Shown piece after piece: positions 46,501 through 54,814 of a stretch of DNA of 64,000 nucleotides (within the stretch, counting starts at the first letter, position 1; every line of letters starts with the position of its first letter). The notes beneath the pieces are model-generated. The model made no database searches, was not told the DNA's origin, and saw nothing but the letters and a program-made list of their open reading frames with translations. The DNA comes from Laspinema olomoucense D3b. Its GTDB lineage: Bacteria; Cyanobacteriota; Cyanobacteriia; Cyanobacteriales; Laspinemataceae. The translations under genes and the position numbers were made by a program. The stretch is taken from NCBI RefSeq assembly GCF_025370785.1, contig NZ_JAMXFA010000003.1:241783-305782 (forward strand). Reading direction: 5' to 3'.

Positions 46501-48548
46501 TTGCTGAACTGGAAGCCAAAAATTTATCTTCGGAAGCATTGCGCCTGAAAAACAACGAATTTGGGGCGTTGGTGAATAGTCTTCAGGTCGGGCAGAAAAC
46601 CTCCGAAATCATCAAATCGCCCTTTACGATGCGATCGCCTCTGTCCTTGGAAATGCAGACCGCCAGTGTCTTACAACTGGCCTATACGGTTCGAGAAGTC
46701 AACCGCTTAGAACAACATAAAAACAGTGTAGTCAGCGTCACCTTTTCCAATGATGGCGAACTGATTGCCACGGCCAGTACGGATAAAACCGTTAAACTTT
46801 TTACGGCTGATGGTCGCTTGGTGCAGACCCTGAATGGCCATGAAAAGTCCGTTACCCGAGTCGCATTTAGTCCCGATGGACAAACCATCGCCTCCACCAG
46901 TACCGATGGCACTATCAAACTTTGGCAGCGCGATGGCACATTGATCCGCACCCTCACTGGCCACAGTCTCGGGGTCACCAGCGCCAGCTTTTCTCCCGAT
47001 GGACAAATCCTGGCCTCCAGCAGTCAAGATAGAACCATTAAACTCTGGAACCTCCAGGGACAGCTACTCCGTACCATTAATACGGAGAATGCACCGATTC
47101 TGTTCGTGCGGTTTTCCCCCGATGGACAGACGATCGCCTCCGCCAGTTTAGATAATACGGTCAAACTGTGGGACATTAACGGCAACGCGATCGCCACCTT
47201 TACCGGCCATGAACAAGGGGTAACCAGTGTGAGTTTCTCCCCGGACGGACAAACCCTTGCCTCCGGTAGCATCGATAAAACCGTCAAGCTGTGGAGACGC
47301 AACGGCAGCCAAATCGCCACTCTACGCGGACATACAGAAACCGTCCTCGGAGTCAGCTTCAGTCCCGATGGCACCACCGTAGCCAGCGCTAGTGTCGATC
47401 GCACGGCCAAATTGTGGCGTCAAGACCCGCAAACGAAGCAATGGGTGGAAAGTGATACTCTGCAGGGACATCGCGATGAAGTCTGGGGTGTAAGCTTTTC
47501 TCCTGATGGCCAAACCATCGCCACCGCCAGTTTGGACAATACGGTGAAACTCTGGAACAGTGTTCCCCGAGAACTTCCGGGATTTCGGCAACATACCGAT
47601 GAAGTCTTGGTAGTTGCTTTTTCTCCCAATGGCCGCGTGCTCGCCTCCGCCAGCAAAGATAACACGGTCATGCTGTGGCAACGCAACGGGAACAAAATTG
47701 CCGACTTAAGAGGACATCAGGATGACGTCTGGAACCTGAGTTTTAGTCCCGATGGCGAACTCTTTGCCACGGCAAGCGCCGACAAGACGGTAAAACTCTG
47801 GAGTAAATCCAAACAGGATTTAATGGCTACTTTAGAGGGTCATCAGGACCGAGTGTTGGGAATTGATTTCAGTCCCGACGGACAACAGGTGATCTCCGGC
47901 AGTGGGGACGGGATGGCGATTCTCTGGAGTAAGACGGGACAACGACTTCGCACATTTCGGGCGGATGAAAGTTCCCTGAATAGCGTTACCTTTTCCCCCG
48001 ATGGTAAACTCATTGCCACCGCTGGGGGGGATAGTACGGTTAAACTCTGGAATTTAGAAGGGAAACTGGTCCGGTCTATCGGGGAACATCAGGGGGAGGT
48101 ATATAGTGTGGCCTTCTCTCCCGATGGAGAACAGATTGCCACGGCCAGTCAGGATAAAACGGTAAAAATTTGGAGTAAAGACGGCAAGGCGATCGCCACC
48201 CTAGAGGGTCATATTCGGTCCGTGTACTGGGTGGCTTATAGTCCCAATGGACAATTGATTGCCACGGCAAGTGAGGATAAGACGGTGAAACTTTGGACCA
48301 AAGATGGCAAGGCGATCGCCACCCTGGAAGGTCACAATGATGCCGTCCTGAGTCTGAGTTTCAGTCCGGATAGTAAAACTTTGGCCTCTTCCAGTAAGGA
48401 TAAAACTGTGATTTTATGGAACTTGAACCTGGAAGATTTGTTAACCCGTAGTTGCTTGTGGGTGGATGATTATTTGGCGAATAGTTCTCGGGTGAGAGAG
48501 GGCGATCGGGCTGTGTGCGATCAGATTTTGAGGGAGAAGGGGGAGTAA
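43560..48548 (+). CDS. STAND NTPase with TPR-like region and fourteen WD40 repeats
   Basis: 1662 residues. Residues 1-180 resemble a non-catalytic P-loop-type domain (FPIVFWVDDRVL); 220-480 is TPR-like; an nSTAND1 NTPase domain has Walker A HGHSGVGKSSL near 560 and Walker B LTVLIFDQFEEFF near 660. A coiled coil and a transmembrane helix (WILAIMVAGFGLLSW, about 955-970) follow. Fourteen WD40 repeats from about 1040 to 1625 make two seven-blade propellers, and a CLWVDDYL...REGDRAVCDQ tail typical of cyanobacterial WD40-STAND proteins ends it. Such proteins are ligand-triggered switches: the propeller senses, the NTPase oligomerises. No nuclease, protease or TIR effector is visible, so the effector may be the membrane segment or the partner ATPase. 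Confidence 0.95.
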   Translation: MMNLQYDDAEVRRNEQSLKVLHRAISFSQGQFSLILARCNYASLRDRVTADLHDSVSVDIRELHLSTSVRTLYKTIQDEIGTEEPQALMVFGLESVSHLDRLFMAANQVREEFRKHFPFPIVFWVDDRVLKSFIRVAPDFESWATSTEFSLSTPAAIETIAISVDRVLSEVVERGSLNFIPNSTILGPRNCLELGFAKQELSDRQVQLVPELEASLHFVLGRDDYASDRLDLALKRYHQSLAFWQQQIPRSSSYNGQKDSIAGGDRQSIPFIPLTSSPSPLIWEMPPLQYYLQQGVVLFHIGLCYCRLAQLDQPQEQQHLQEARYYLEECIRVFEESQHPELVAKFIGQLGEILQRLQAWDALSIVAKKSITLHQHGKPQELARDYGFLAEVALQQSQWEKARNFAKRALEVLSHAPKVLIPRPHGLYLLLLARAFAHLEQGEQAISHLHLAEQQTDPQYDLQLYRRILEELRSLYFQQSEYLKAFEIKQKQRAVEAQFGLRAFIGAGRLQARLHTLNPSLMVSAQPTHVPVEIATSGREGDVNRLIERLGRNDYRLTVIHGHSGVGKSSLVQAGLVPVLKQTAIAARNAFPVLLQVYTDWVTGLKQGIERGLEESGYDRDDSGRLTGNTTPPLDFNTPQFSEKVQELLTELHRNNERNLLTVLIFDQFEEFFFVETDPGQRQEFYQFLNACVNVPFVKVIFSLREDYLHYLLECERLGNLEVVDQDILNKKFRYYLGNLSQAKARQVIESLTQRAQFYLEPALIEELVEDLADRVGEVRPIELQVVGAQLQAENITTLAQYRQSGPKEKLVQRFLEEAIADCGPENEYTARLLLYFLTEESGIRPLKKQAELLADLTPELAVNPDNLEEILKILEKAGLVFVLPELPESRYQLVHDYLVKFIREQDRIQAGLKGLREKNKELQATNLKLHQEKEVQAQLTQSKEREKWMQTQLNWILAIMVAGFGLLSWQTFSKSLKAEIAELEAKNLSSEALRLKNNEFGALVNSLQVGQKTSEIIKSPFTMRSPLSLEMQTASVLQLAYTVREVNRLEQHKNSVVSVTFSNDGELIATASTDKTVKLFTADGRLVQTLNGHEKSVTRVAFSPDGQTIASTSTDGTIKLWQRDGTLIRTLTGHSLGVTSASFSPDGQILASSSQDRTIKLWNLQGQLLRTINTENAPILFVRFSPDGQTIASASLDNTVKLWDINGNAIATFTGHEQGVTSVSFSPDGQTLASGSIDKTVKLWRRNGSQIATLRGHTETVLGVSFSPDGTTVASASVDRTAKLWRQDPQTKQWVESDTLQGHRDEVWGVSFSPDGQTIATASLDNTVKLWNSVPRELPGFRQHTDEVLVVAFSPNGRVLASASKDNTVMLWQRNGNKIADLRGHQDDVWNLSFSPDGELFATASADKTVKLWSKSKQDLMATLEGHQDRVLGIDFSPDGQQVISGSGDGMAILWSKTGQRLRTFRADESSLNSVTFSPDGKLIATAGGDSTVKLWNLEGKLVRSIGEHQGEVYSVAFSPDGEQIATASQDKTVKIWSKDGKAIATLEGHIRSVYWVAYSPNGQLIATASEDKTVKLWTKDGKAIATLEGHNDAVLSLSFSPDSKTLASSSKDKTVILWNLNLEDLLTRSCLWVDDYLANSSRVREGDRAVCDQILREKGE

Positions 48549-48803
48549 ACCACTGATTTCACGGATTTTCACTGAGGGGATGATTGGGGGATGAGGATTG
48601 CTGATTTGGGTGATTATAGTATGTTTGCTCGATTACCCACACTAACCTAACCCCCCAACCCCCTTCCCGGCGAGGGAAGGGGGAGAAGAAGAAAGAAGGG
48701 TGGATTAATCTAAAACACCATTTCTCCCCCATCTCCCCCATCCTCCCCATCCTCCCCATCCTCCCCATCTCCCTCCTAGGGAAGGGGGTTAGGTCAATCA
48801 CGA
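48549..48803. repeat. Intergenic repeats between the STAND and htpX genes
   Basis: 48722-48772 carries CCCATCCTC / CCCATCTCC units of the same 9-base minisatellite seen at 11897-12015. 48640-48690 holds a CCCCCTTCCC / GGGAAGGGGG inverted repeat of the GC-rich family found elsewhere in the window. Confidence 0.7.
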
Positions 48804-49682
48804 TTACGCCAGGACTGGAGTCCGTTGCTTTTGTTGTGCCATTTCTTGCAAGCGCGCAATCCGTTCTTCGGTGGGGGGATGGGTGCGGAATAAGGATTGT
48901 AATCCTTTGGCATTAAGAGGATTGACAATTAGCAAGGGAGAAAATGCGGGATTGCCATTCATGGGAATTTGTCGTCCCATTGCTTCCAATTTCTCTAAGG
49001 CACTGGCTAAGGCTAAGGGATTTTCGGTGATTTCTGCTGAACCGATATCAGCGGCAAATTCTCGGGTTCGGGAAATGGCCATCTGAATTAATCCGGCAGA
49101 CAGCGGTGCTAAAACCACCAGGAACAATAATCCCAGGGGGTTGACGCCTTGGCGATTGTCTCGGGTGACGGGACCGTATAATGCGCCAAAGGTGAGAATT
49201 CGTCCTACAAAGGTAATCGCACCGCCAATGGTTCCGGCTACGGCTTGGGTGAGGGTGTCGCGGTTTTTGACGTGAGTCAGTTCGTGGGCTAAGACTCCTT
49301 CTAGTTCTTCTGGGGTGAGGAGTTTTCTCAGTCCTTGGGTGACGGCAACCGCAGCATTGTTCGGATCTCGACCTGTGGCAAAGGCATTCGGGGTCTGGGT
49401 GGGGACCGTAAACAGTTTCGGCATAGGAATTTCGGCCCGATCGCTCAATCGAGCGACCATATCGTACAATTCAGGGTCTTCCTGCCGTTCCATTGGTCTA
49501 GCACGATAGGCCATTAATGCGGCGCGATCGGAAAAGTACCAGGAACTCAAACTGCTCGCAGCAGCTAAAATTAATCCAAAAATTAAGCCTTGCTCGTTAC
49601 CCATTAACGCATAGCTTCCCAGGACGAGAAGTCCGCTTAACAGTCCCAGTAATGCTGCCGTTTTAACTTGATTGCCCAACAT
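48804..49682 (-). CDS. htpX: M48 family zinc metalloprotease HtpX-like
   Basis: 292 residues from ATG 49682 (MLGNQVKTAALLGLLSG), which matches the usual HtpX N-terminus. The frame is open 89 codons further upstream, to 49949, but that extension is not HtpX-like. Two N-terminal membrane helices precede the catalytic motif HELTH (His133, His137), two more helices follow, and the third zinc ligand is in EFAADIGSAE. The family degrades misfolded membrane proteins, with the active site on the cytoplasmic face. The tail RTHPPTEERIARLQEM is standard. No clear ribosome binding site before 49682. Confidence 0.93.
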   Translation of the reverse strand: MLGNQVKTAALLGLLSGLLVLGSYALMGNEQGLIFGLILAAASSLSSWYFSDRAALMAYRARPMERQEDPELYDMVARLSDRAEIPMPKLFTVPTQTPNAFATGRDPNNAAVAVTQGLRKLLTPEELEGVLAHELTHVKNRDTLTQAVAGTIGGAITFVGRILTFGALYGPVTRDNRQGVNPLGLLFLVVLAPLSAGLIQMAISRTREFAADIGSAEITENPLALASALEKLEAMGRQIPMNGNPAFSPLLIVNPLNAKGLQSLFRTHPPTEERIARLQEMAQQKQRTPVLA

Positions 49683-50194
49683 AAATGTGATGCAGTTATA
49701 GATTTTACTTTTTATTCCTCTTAGTTTGGCAATAAAGGAGGCGATCGCAACTCTATCCTCTGTATGAACTCCATCTCCCTCCTCTGGCATAGATTGACGA
49801 GGGTCGGGCAATATCCGGGATTTCAAGTGGCGCCGGAACTGAAATCGAAACACCACCTTGCGATCGCCTGGATTACCATACTCTAGTTCTGCCTCAATTT
49901 CTCCCCGTCCAGCCGCCATAATTTTAGGGTTTAATTCCGCCTTACTCACCCACTGAAGTTCCTGGGAAAAAAATATAGCGCCTCATCGCCCAAACTCCCA
50001 TCAGAATCAATTCCATATTCCCTTCATAAAACCCCTTATAACCGCTGTGATATTCGATAATCACTCCCGGAATTTATCCCTTAAATCGGTAAAGAAGCTC
50101 CTTCCATAACCCTGTTCATGATGGTTTCGCCTACAAGACTGTGAAGCAGGAATGTTACAATTTAACCGGGGAGATGGGGCAAAAGGGGGTTTTT
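49683..50194. other. Divergent region upstream of htpX
   Basis: Contains the 89-codon in-frame upstream extension of htpX (49683-49949) with HIP1 sites and no family resemblance. GGGGG at 50185-50189 serves the histidine kinase start at 50195. A short open lead (GTG 50141) also precedes that kinase. Confidence 0.45.
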
Positions 50195-52762
50195 ATGACG
50201 AATCAGAATCGGGGACCGATGGATGTTGAGACGGGCGATCGCGTCACTGAATCCTTACAAGAACAGCTTGCATCGGCACAGTGTCGTTGTGAGGCATTGG
50301 AGTTGGCTTTACAACAGAGGGAAGAGGAATTAACGAATGCTCAGACTCTGCAAGCATCTTTAGTGGCTTCTCAACAGCGCGAGGAACGATACAGAACTCT
50401 CTTTGAACGCGCACCGATTGGGATGGTTTTAATCAGTTGGGAGACGCAAGGTTTTGTTGAAGTTAATCCCACCTTTTGTACTTTGTTGGGCTATTCTGAT
50501 TCCGAACTGGCTGCCCTGACTTGGGCAGAGATTACTTACCTAGAAGAGTGGGAAAAAGAGGGAGAATTTCTCCTACAAAGGGATAAGTTTCAGGAAATTT
50601 ACACCTATCAAACAGAGAAACGGTTGATTTGCAAGAATGGGGAGATTTTGTGGGTACATCTATCGGTTTCGGTCCTGGAGGATAGCCAGGGGAATCCGCT
50701 GTATCTGTTGGGGACAATTCAGGATGATAGCGATCGCCTCCGCACTCAATGCGCCCTCAAGGAAAGTCAAGAACGACTACAAAACGTTTTGGATACCTTG
50801 CCGCTTGGGGTCTGGATTACGGATGCCGATGGCACCATTCTTCAAGGAAATCCTGCGGGGCAAAAAATTTGGAGCGGTGCTCGATATGTGGGAAGGGAAC
50901 GCTATCATGAATATCGAGGATGGTGGCCGGATACTGGAAAGCAACTCTCTAGTGAAGAATGGGGGTTATCCCGTACCTTGCGAACCGGACAAACCATTTT
51001 GAATGAAGAAATTGACATTGAGGATTTTAATGGCAAGCGGAAAACAATTCTCAACTCGACGATGCCCTTACGGAATCAAGCGGGGGTGGTGGTTGGTGCA
51101 ATTTCTGTCAATCAAGATATCACCGAGCAACGGTTGGTGGAAAAGGCACTGTGGGAAAATCAGCGGCTAATTCAACAAATTACTGATGCCACTCCCACCA
51201 TTTTATATCTGTATGACTTGGTGGAAAATCGGAATATCTATTCCAACCACCATTTGAACGACATTCTCGGTTATCTTCCCGAAGAGATTCAAAATATGGG
51301 ACCCGATTTTTTGCCGAATTCGATTCATCCGGAAGATTGGCCCAGGGTGGTAGAAAACCGGCTAAAATTAATGGGGTCTAAGGATGAGGAGATTATTGAA
51401 ACTGAGTATCGGATGCGTGATGCTCAGGGAGAATGGCACTGGTTAGTGAGTCGAGATACTATCTTTTCTCGCACGCCGGAAGGGGCTGCCCAACAGATTT
51501 TGGGGATGGGTTTGGATATCAGCCGTCGCAAGCGCGCAGAAGCGGAATTGGCGGAATATCGTCAACAATTGGAGGCATTAGTTCAGCATCGCACAGCGGA
51601 ACTTCAAAACACCAATCAACAGTTGGAACGGGAAATTGCCGATCGCATTCGCGCAGAGATCCAGCTTCGGGAGAGCGAAACTCGCTATCGGTTGTTAGCT
51701 GAAAATGCCACGGATCTGATTTGTCTTCATACCCCCGAGGGAGTATATCAGTATGTTTCCCCTTCCTGCTTCACTCTGTTGGGGTATCACCCCTCTGAAC
51801 TAATCGGGCATTCGGCTTATGAGTGGATACATCCCCAGGATATCCCCGAGGTGGAAATTTCCCATCGGGCAGTTTTAGAAGTGTTGGGTCCGTTCCAGTT
51901 GGTTTACCGGCTTCGTCATAAAGACGGACATTATATGTGGTTCGAGACGAATGCTCAAGCTATCTGTCATCAGGAAACAGGGGAGGTGGTCAAAATTCAA
52001 GCGGCTTCCCGGGATATCAGCGATCGCCAGCGCATTGAAAAAGAACTCGCCCAACATACCGCTGATTTAGCCCGTTCTAATGCGGAGTTAGAGCAATTTG
52101 CCTATATTGCCTCTCATGATTTGCAAGAACCCCTCCGCATGGTTGCCAGTTATACTCAATTACTAGCCCTGCGCTACCCGGAAAAACTCGATGCTCAAGC
52201 AAATAAATACATTGCATATATTCTCGATGGCGCAACTCGGATGCAGCAACTGATTCATGACCTCTTGCAGTATTCGCGGGTGGGAACCCACGGTAAATCC
52301 TTCAATTTGGTGGATTGTAATGAAATTATAACTCGGGCTATTTCTAATTTAAAAATTGCTATTCGTGAAAGTAATGCCAGGGTAACTTGGCAGAATTTAC
52401 CCCAGGTTCATGGGGATAAAACTCAATTACTCCAGTTATTTCAAAACTTGATTGCTAACGCGATTAAATATCGAGGCTTGCTAATTCCAGAGGTGCAGAT
52501 TGAGGCTCGTCATATAGAGGGGGAATGGTTATTTTCTGTGCAGGATAATGGCATTGGCATCGACCCCAAACATGGCGATCGCATCTTTCAAATTTTCCAA
52601 CGGTTGCATACCCGTGAGGAATATGCCGGGACCGGAATTGGTTTAGCCATTTGCAAGCGCATTGTCCAACGACATCGGGGCCATATTTGGGTTGAGTCAG
52701 AACCCGATCACGGGGCGATTTTCTACTTTACTCTCGCTAATTCTAGCCCGATTGAGGAGTGA
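50195..52762 (+). CDS. Multi-PAS sensor histidine kinase
   Basis: 855 residues from ATG 50195 with a purine-rich AAAAGGGGG ribosome binding site; GTG 50141 is less likely. A coiled coil (15-65) leads to four PAS/PAC units at about 60-180, 190-310, 325-445 and 490-610, each ending in a PAC-type strand (for example HLSVSVLEDSQGN). HisKA has His641 in IASHDLQEPLRM, the phytochrome-type kinase subclass. The HATPase has NLIANAIKYRG, DNGIGID and GTGIGLAICKRI, all intact. Soluble, no membrane segments. No GAF/PHY or bilin cysteine, so the ligand sensed by PAS domains is unknown. Two receiver-kinase genes follow on the same strand. Confidence 0.94.
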   Translation: MTNQNRGPMDVETGDRVTESLQEQLASAQCRCEALELALQQREEELTNAQTLQASLVASQQREERYRTLFERAPIGMVLISWETQGFVEVNPTFCTLLGYSDSELAALTWAEITYLEEWEKEGEFLLQRDKFQEIYTYQTEKRLICKNGEILWVHLSVSVLEDSQGNPLYLLGTIQDDSDRLRTQCALKESQERLQNVLDTLPLGVWITDADGTILQGNPAGQKIWSGARYVGRERYHEYRGWWPDTGKQLSSEEWGLSRTLRTGQTILNEEIDIEDFNGKRKTILNSTMPLRNQAGVVVGAISVNQDITEQRLVEKALWENQRLIQQITDATPTILYLYDLVENRNIYSNHHLNDILGYLPEEIQNMGPDFLPNSIHPEDWPRVVENRLKLMGSKDEEIIETEYRMRDAQGEWHWLVSRDTIFSRTPEGAAQQILGMGLDISRRKRAEAELAEYRQQLEALVQHRTAELQNTNQQLEREIADRIRAEIQLRESETRYRLLAENATDLICLHTPEGVYQYVSPSCFTLLGYHPSELIGHSAYEWIHPQDIPEVEISHRAVLEVLGPFQLVYRLRHKDGHYMWFETNAQAICHQETGEVVKIQAASRDISDRQRIEKELAQHTADLARSNAELEQFAYIASHDLQEPLRMVASYTQLLALRYPEKLDAQANKYIAYILDGATRMQQLIHDLLQYSRVGTHGKSFNLVDCNEIITRAISNLKIAIRESNARVTWQNLPQVHGDKTQLLQLFQNLIANAIKYRGLLIPEVQIEARHIEGEWLFSVQDNGIGIDPKHGDRIFQIFQRLHTREEYAGTGIGLAICKRIVQRHRGHIWVESEPDHGAIFYFTLANSSPIEE

Positions 52763-53476
52763 TTTCTGCTCCGGATCCATTAACCTAGCCTGACTATTGC
52801 TCCCGGATGGCGGCCCCAACCCCAGGGAGAGTCGAACCCGGGCGGCGATCGCCAACGGGATACCAGGGAAAAACAGCGGGGTCATGGATTGCCTTTAAAC
52901 CCCAAGCCTGACACGATGTCAATGACCGAAATCTCCCGTTGCTAAAAGCCGTATTATTCTACCCTCCTGGGCTATTGCCCCAGATTTTTTACTAAAAACA
53001 CTTGAAAGTTTACTCTTTCGCTGATAAAATTTTTAGCTAAATTGCTTTTAATAAGCGGAATTATAGCAGGAAGAAAAAAATCCCAGGGTTTAAATCCCGG
53101 GAGAAACTTCTAAAGGGGTGGTCCACCCTGACCCCGGGAAAGGGTCTAGGTTCCTCAAACAGAAACCAGACGAGCCATTGGGTAAATTAATCTTTCCTCC
53201 CTAAAAAGAGGCGGGAAAACCGAACGACAGTCACCCCCTTTCCCAGAGATATTAAAAGGACCGTTTCCTTGTCGTCAAAACATGATTCCGCTCAGACTGA
53301 TATCAATTCCGATCTCTCTTGACTCTCTCCTGACTCTCAAACCGGCAGTGCCAAACTGCCCACTTAGTCTCACCCGCTCACCAAATTGATGAAGATGCCC
53401 TATCTGGCGGATTCTTCCCGACTAGACCGGCCTGTAAGCCCTGTTGAGAGTTTACGCAATTTAATGGAGAAGCACG
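52763..53476. other. Intergenic region with a terminator-like hairpin
   Basis: CTGGGC-TATT-GCCCCAG followed by ATTTTTT at 52967-52990 could end the histidine kinase transcript. Frame 52697-52885 (minus) is unsupported. GGAG at 53465-53468 precedes the next start. Confidence 0.45.
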
Positions 53477-54625
53477 ATGAATCAAGAAGTGATCAATATC
53501 CTATTAGTGGAGGATAATTTCGGGGACGCCGAACTGTTTCAGGACATTTTAGAAATGAGTCCGGAGAGTCTGGCTTGGAACGTGACTCACGTGAGTCGAT
53601 TAGCAGAGGCCCTCGCTCAAGTTGATCCCGATCCCGTCCAAGTTATCCTGTTAGATCTCTCACTTTCAGATAGTCAAGGACTTCAGACCCTCATGACCCT
53701 GCGGGAAAAAGCTCCCACTCTCCCTATTGTGGTTCTGACGGGGTTAAATGATGAACAACTGGGGATTACTGCAGTCCGGGAAGGTGCTCAAAATTACCTG
53801 GTGAAAGGGTTAGTCAGTGGAGGCATGATCACCTGCGCAATGTTGTATGCGATCGAGCGCCAAAAAATTGAAATGGTCCTGCATTACTGCTTAAAACAAG
53901 AACAGGAACTGCCAAAAATTAAATCGCGATTTAGCTCAATGCTCTCTCATGAATTACACAATCCACTCACTACTATTCTAGCCTTGGCAGACTTAGTGGA
54001 AAAATTGACTGAGGAATTTAGCGAGCAGAAAAAACGGGAGATGAATCGGAAAATTAAAGAGTCTGCGGGACCTATGAATAAAATCCTCGATGATCTGCGG
54101 GTACTCTGGCATCAGGAATCACCAGAACCCGCGCTATTTAACCCGAGTTGGTTTGATCTGCCGGAATTTTATCAAAAGTTGGGCGCTGGGTTTCAAATCC
54201 AACTGGATAATCACTGCTCCCCAAAAACTAATTCCCTTGAATTAATATTTGTGAGCCAGGTCAAGTCCTATCCAGTGTCCTTAGACCTCAATCTGCTGGA
54301 ACAAATATTGACCAACCGGCTCTCAAAGGCGATTAAATATTCTCCCAATGGCTGCCCGGTTCAATTGGAGCTAATGGCGGACTCAAATCCGGTGATTTTT
54401 CCGATTCAGGATTCCGGAATCGGGATTCCCCCATCCCAACAAGAGCGCTTATTCACCTCCTTTTATGGCGCCACCAATACTCAGGGGATCTCGGGGACGG
54501 GCCTCGGTTTATCCATTGTCAAAAATGCGGTGGATGTGCAAGGTGGAACGATTCAGGTAAACAGTGAACTCGCCAGGGGTTCTACGTTTATGGAGACCTT
54601 ACCCTTAATGGTTAGCCCTGTTTAA
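53477..54625 (+). CDS. Receiver-histidine kinase hybrid with altered N-box
   Basis: 382 residues. The receiver domain 5-125 has phospho-acceptor Asp60 (VILLDLSLSD), the acidic pair in LLVEDN and Lys110. HisKA has His158 in SMLSHELHNPLT. The ATP-binding domain keeps QDSGIGIP and GTGLGLSIVK, but its N-box reads NRLSKAIKYSP: the Mg2+-coordinating Asn before Ala is Lys284. This should impair autophosphorylation, so the protein may act as a phosphatase, as a receiver-driven adaptor, or be inactive. GGAG lies 8 bases upstream of the ATG. It precedes a similar hybrid by 189 bases. Confidence 0.9.
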   Translation: MNQEVINILLVEDNFGDAELFQDILEMSPESLAWNVTHVSRLAEALAQVDPDPVQVILLDLSLSDSQGLQTLMTLREKAPTLPIVVLTGLNDEQLGITAVREGAQNYLVKGLVSGGMITCAMLYAIERQKIEMVLHYCLKQEQELPKIKSRFSSMLSHELHNPLTTILALADLVEKLTEEFSEQKKREMNRKIKESAGPMNKILDDLRVLWHQESPEPALFNPSWFDLPEFYQKLGAGFQIQLDNHCSPKTNSLELIFVSQVKSYPVSLDLNLLEQILTNRLSKAIKYSPNGCPVQLELMADSNPVIFPIQDSGIGIPPSQQERLFTSFYGATNTQGISGTGLGLSIVKNAVDVQGGTIQVNSELARGSTFMETLPLMVSPV

Positions 54626-54814
54626 ATGGCCCCCTCGATCTGTTTGAACCCCGTTTAATTCAACTCAGCCTGGGCGGGCCTTGGGGTGAGGTATCGTTCC
54701 CATTTTTAAGGGGTTTGAATTAAACAAATATTAAGATAGTTTCTTTCAAGAGTCATAAACACTTGAGGTAGAATTAGAAAAGTATTTACTTTCCCTTAAA
54801 ATCAATTCTATTAA

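Noticed and set aside
46682..48270. Several long minus-strand frames inside the STAND WD40 gene
   Set aside because: Shadows of the WD40 repeats: the repeated codons give open antisense frames with no independent homology.
49683..49949. 89-codon N-terminal extension of HtpX
   Set aside because: No resemblance to HtpX, which normally starts at the MLGNQ-type motif. Kept as non-coding, though translation from 49949 cannot be excluded.
50141..50194. Alternative GTG start of the PAS histidine kinase
   Set aside because: The ATG at 50195 has a G-rich ribosome binding site at proper spacing, and the extra 18 residues are not conserved-looking.
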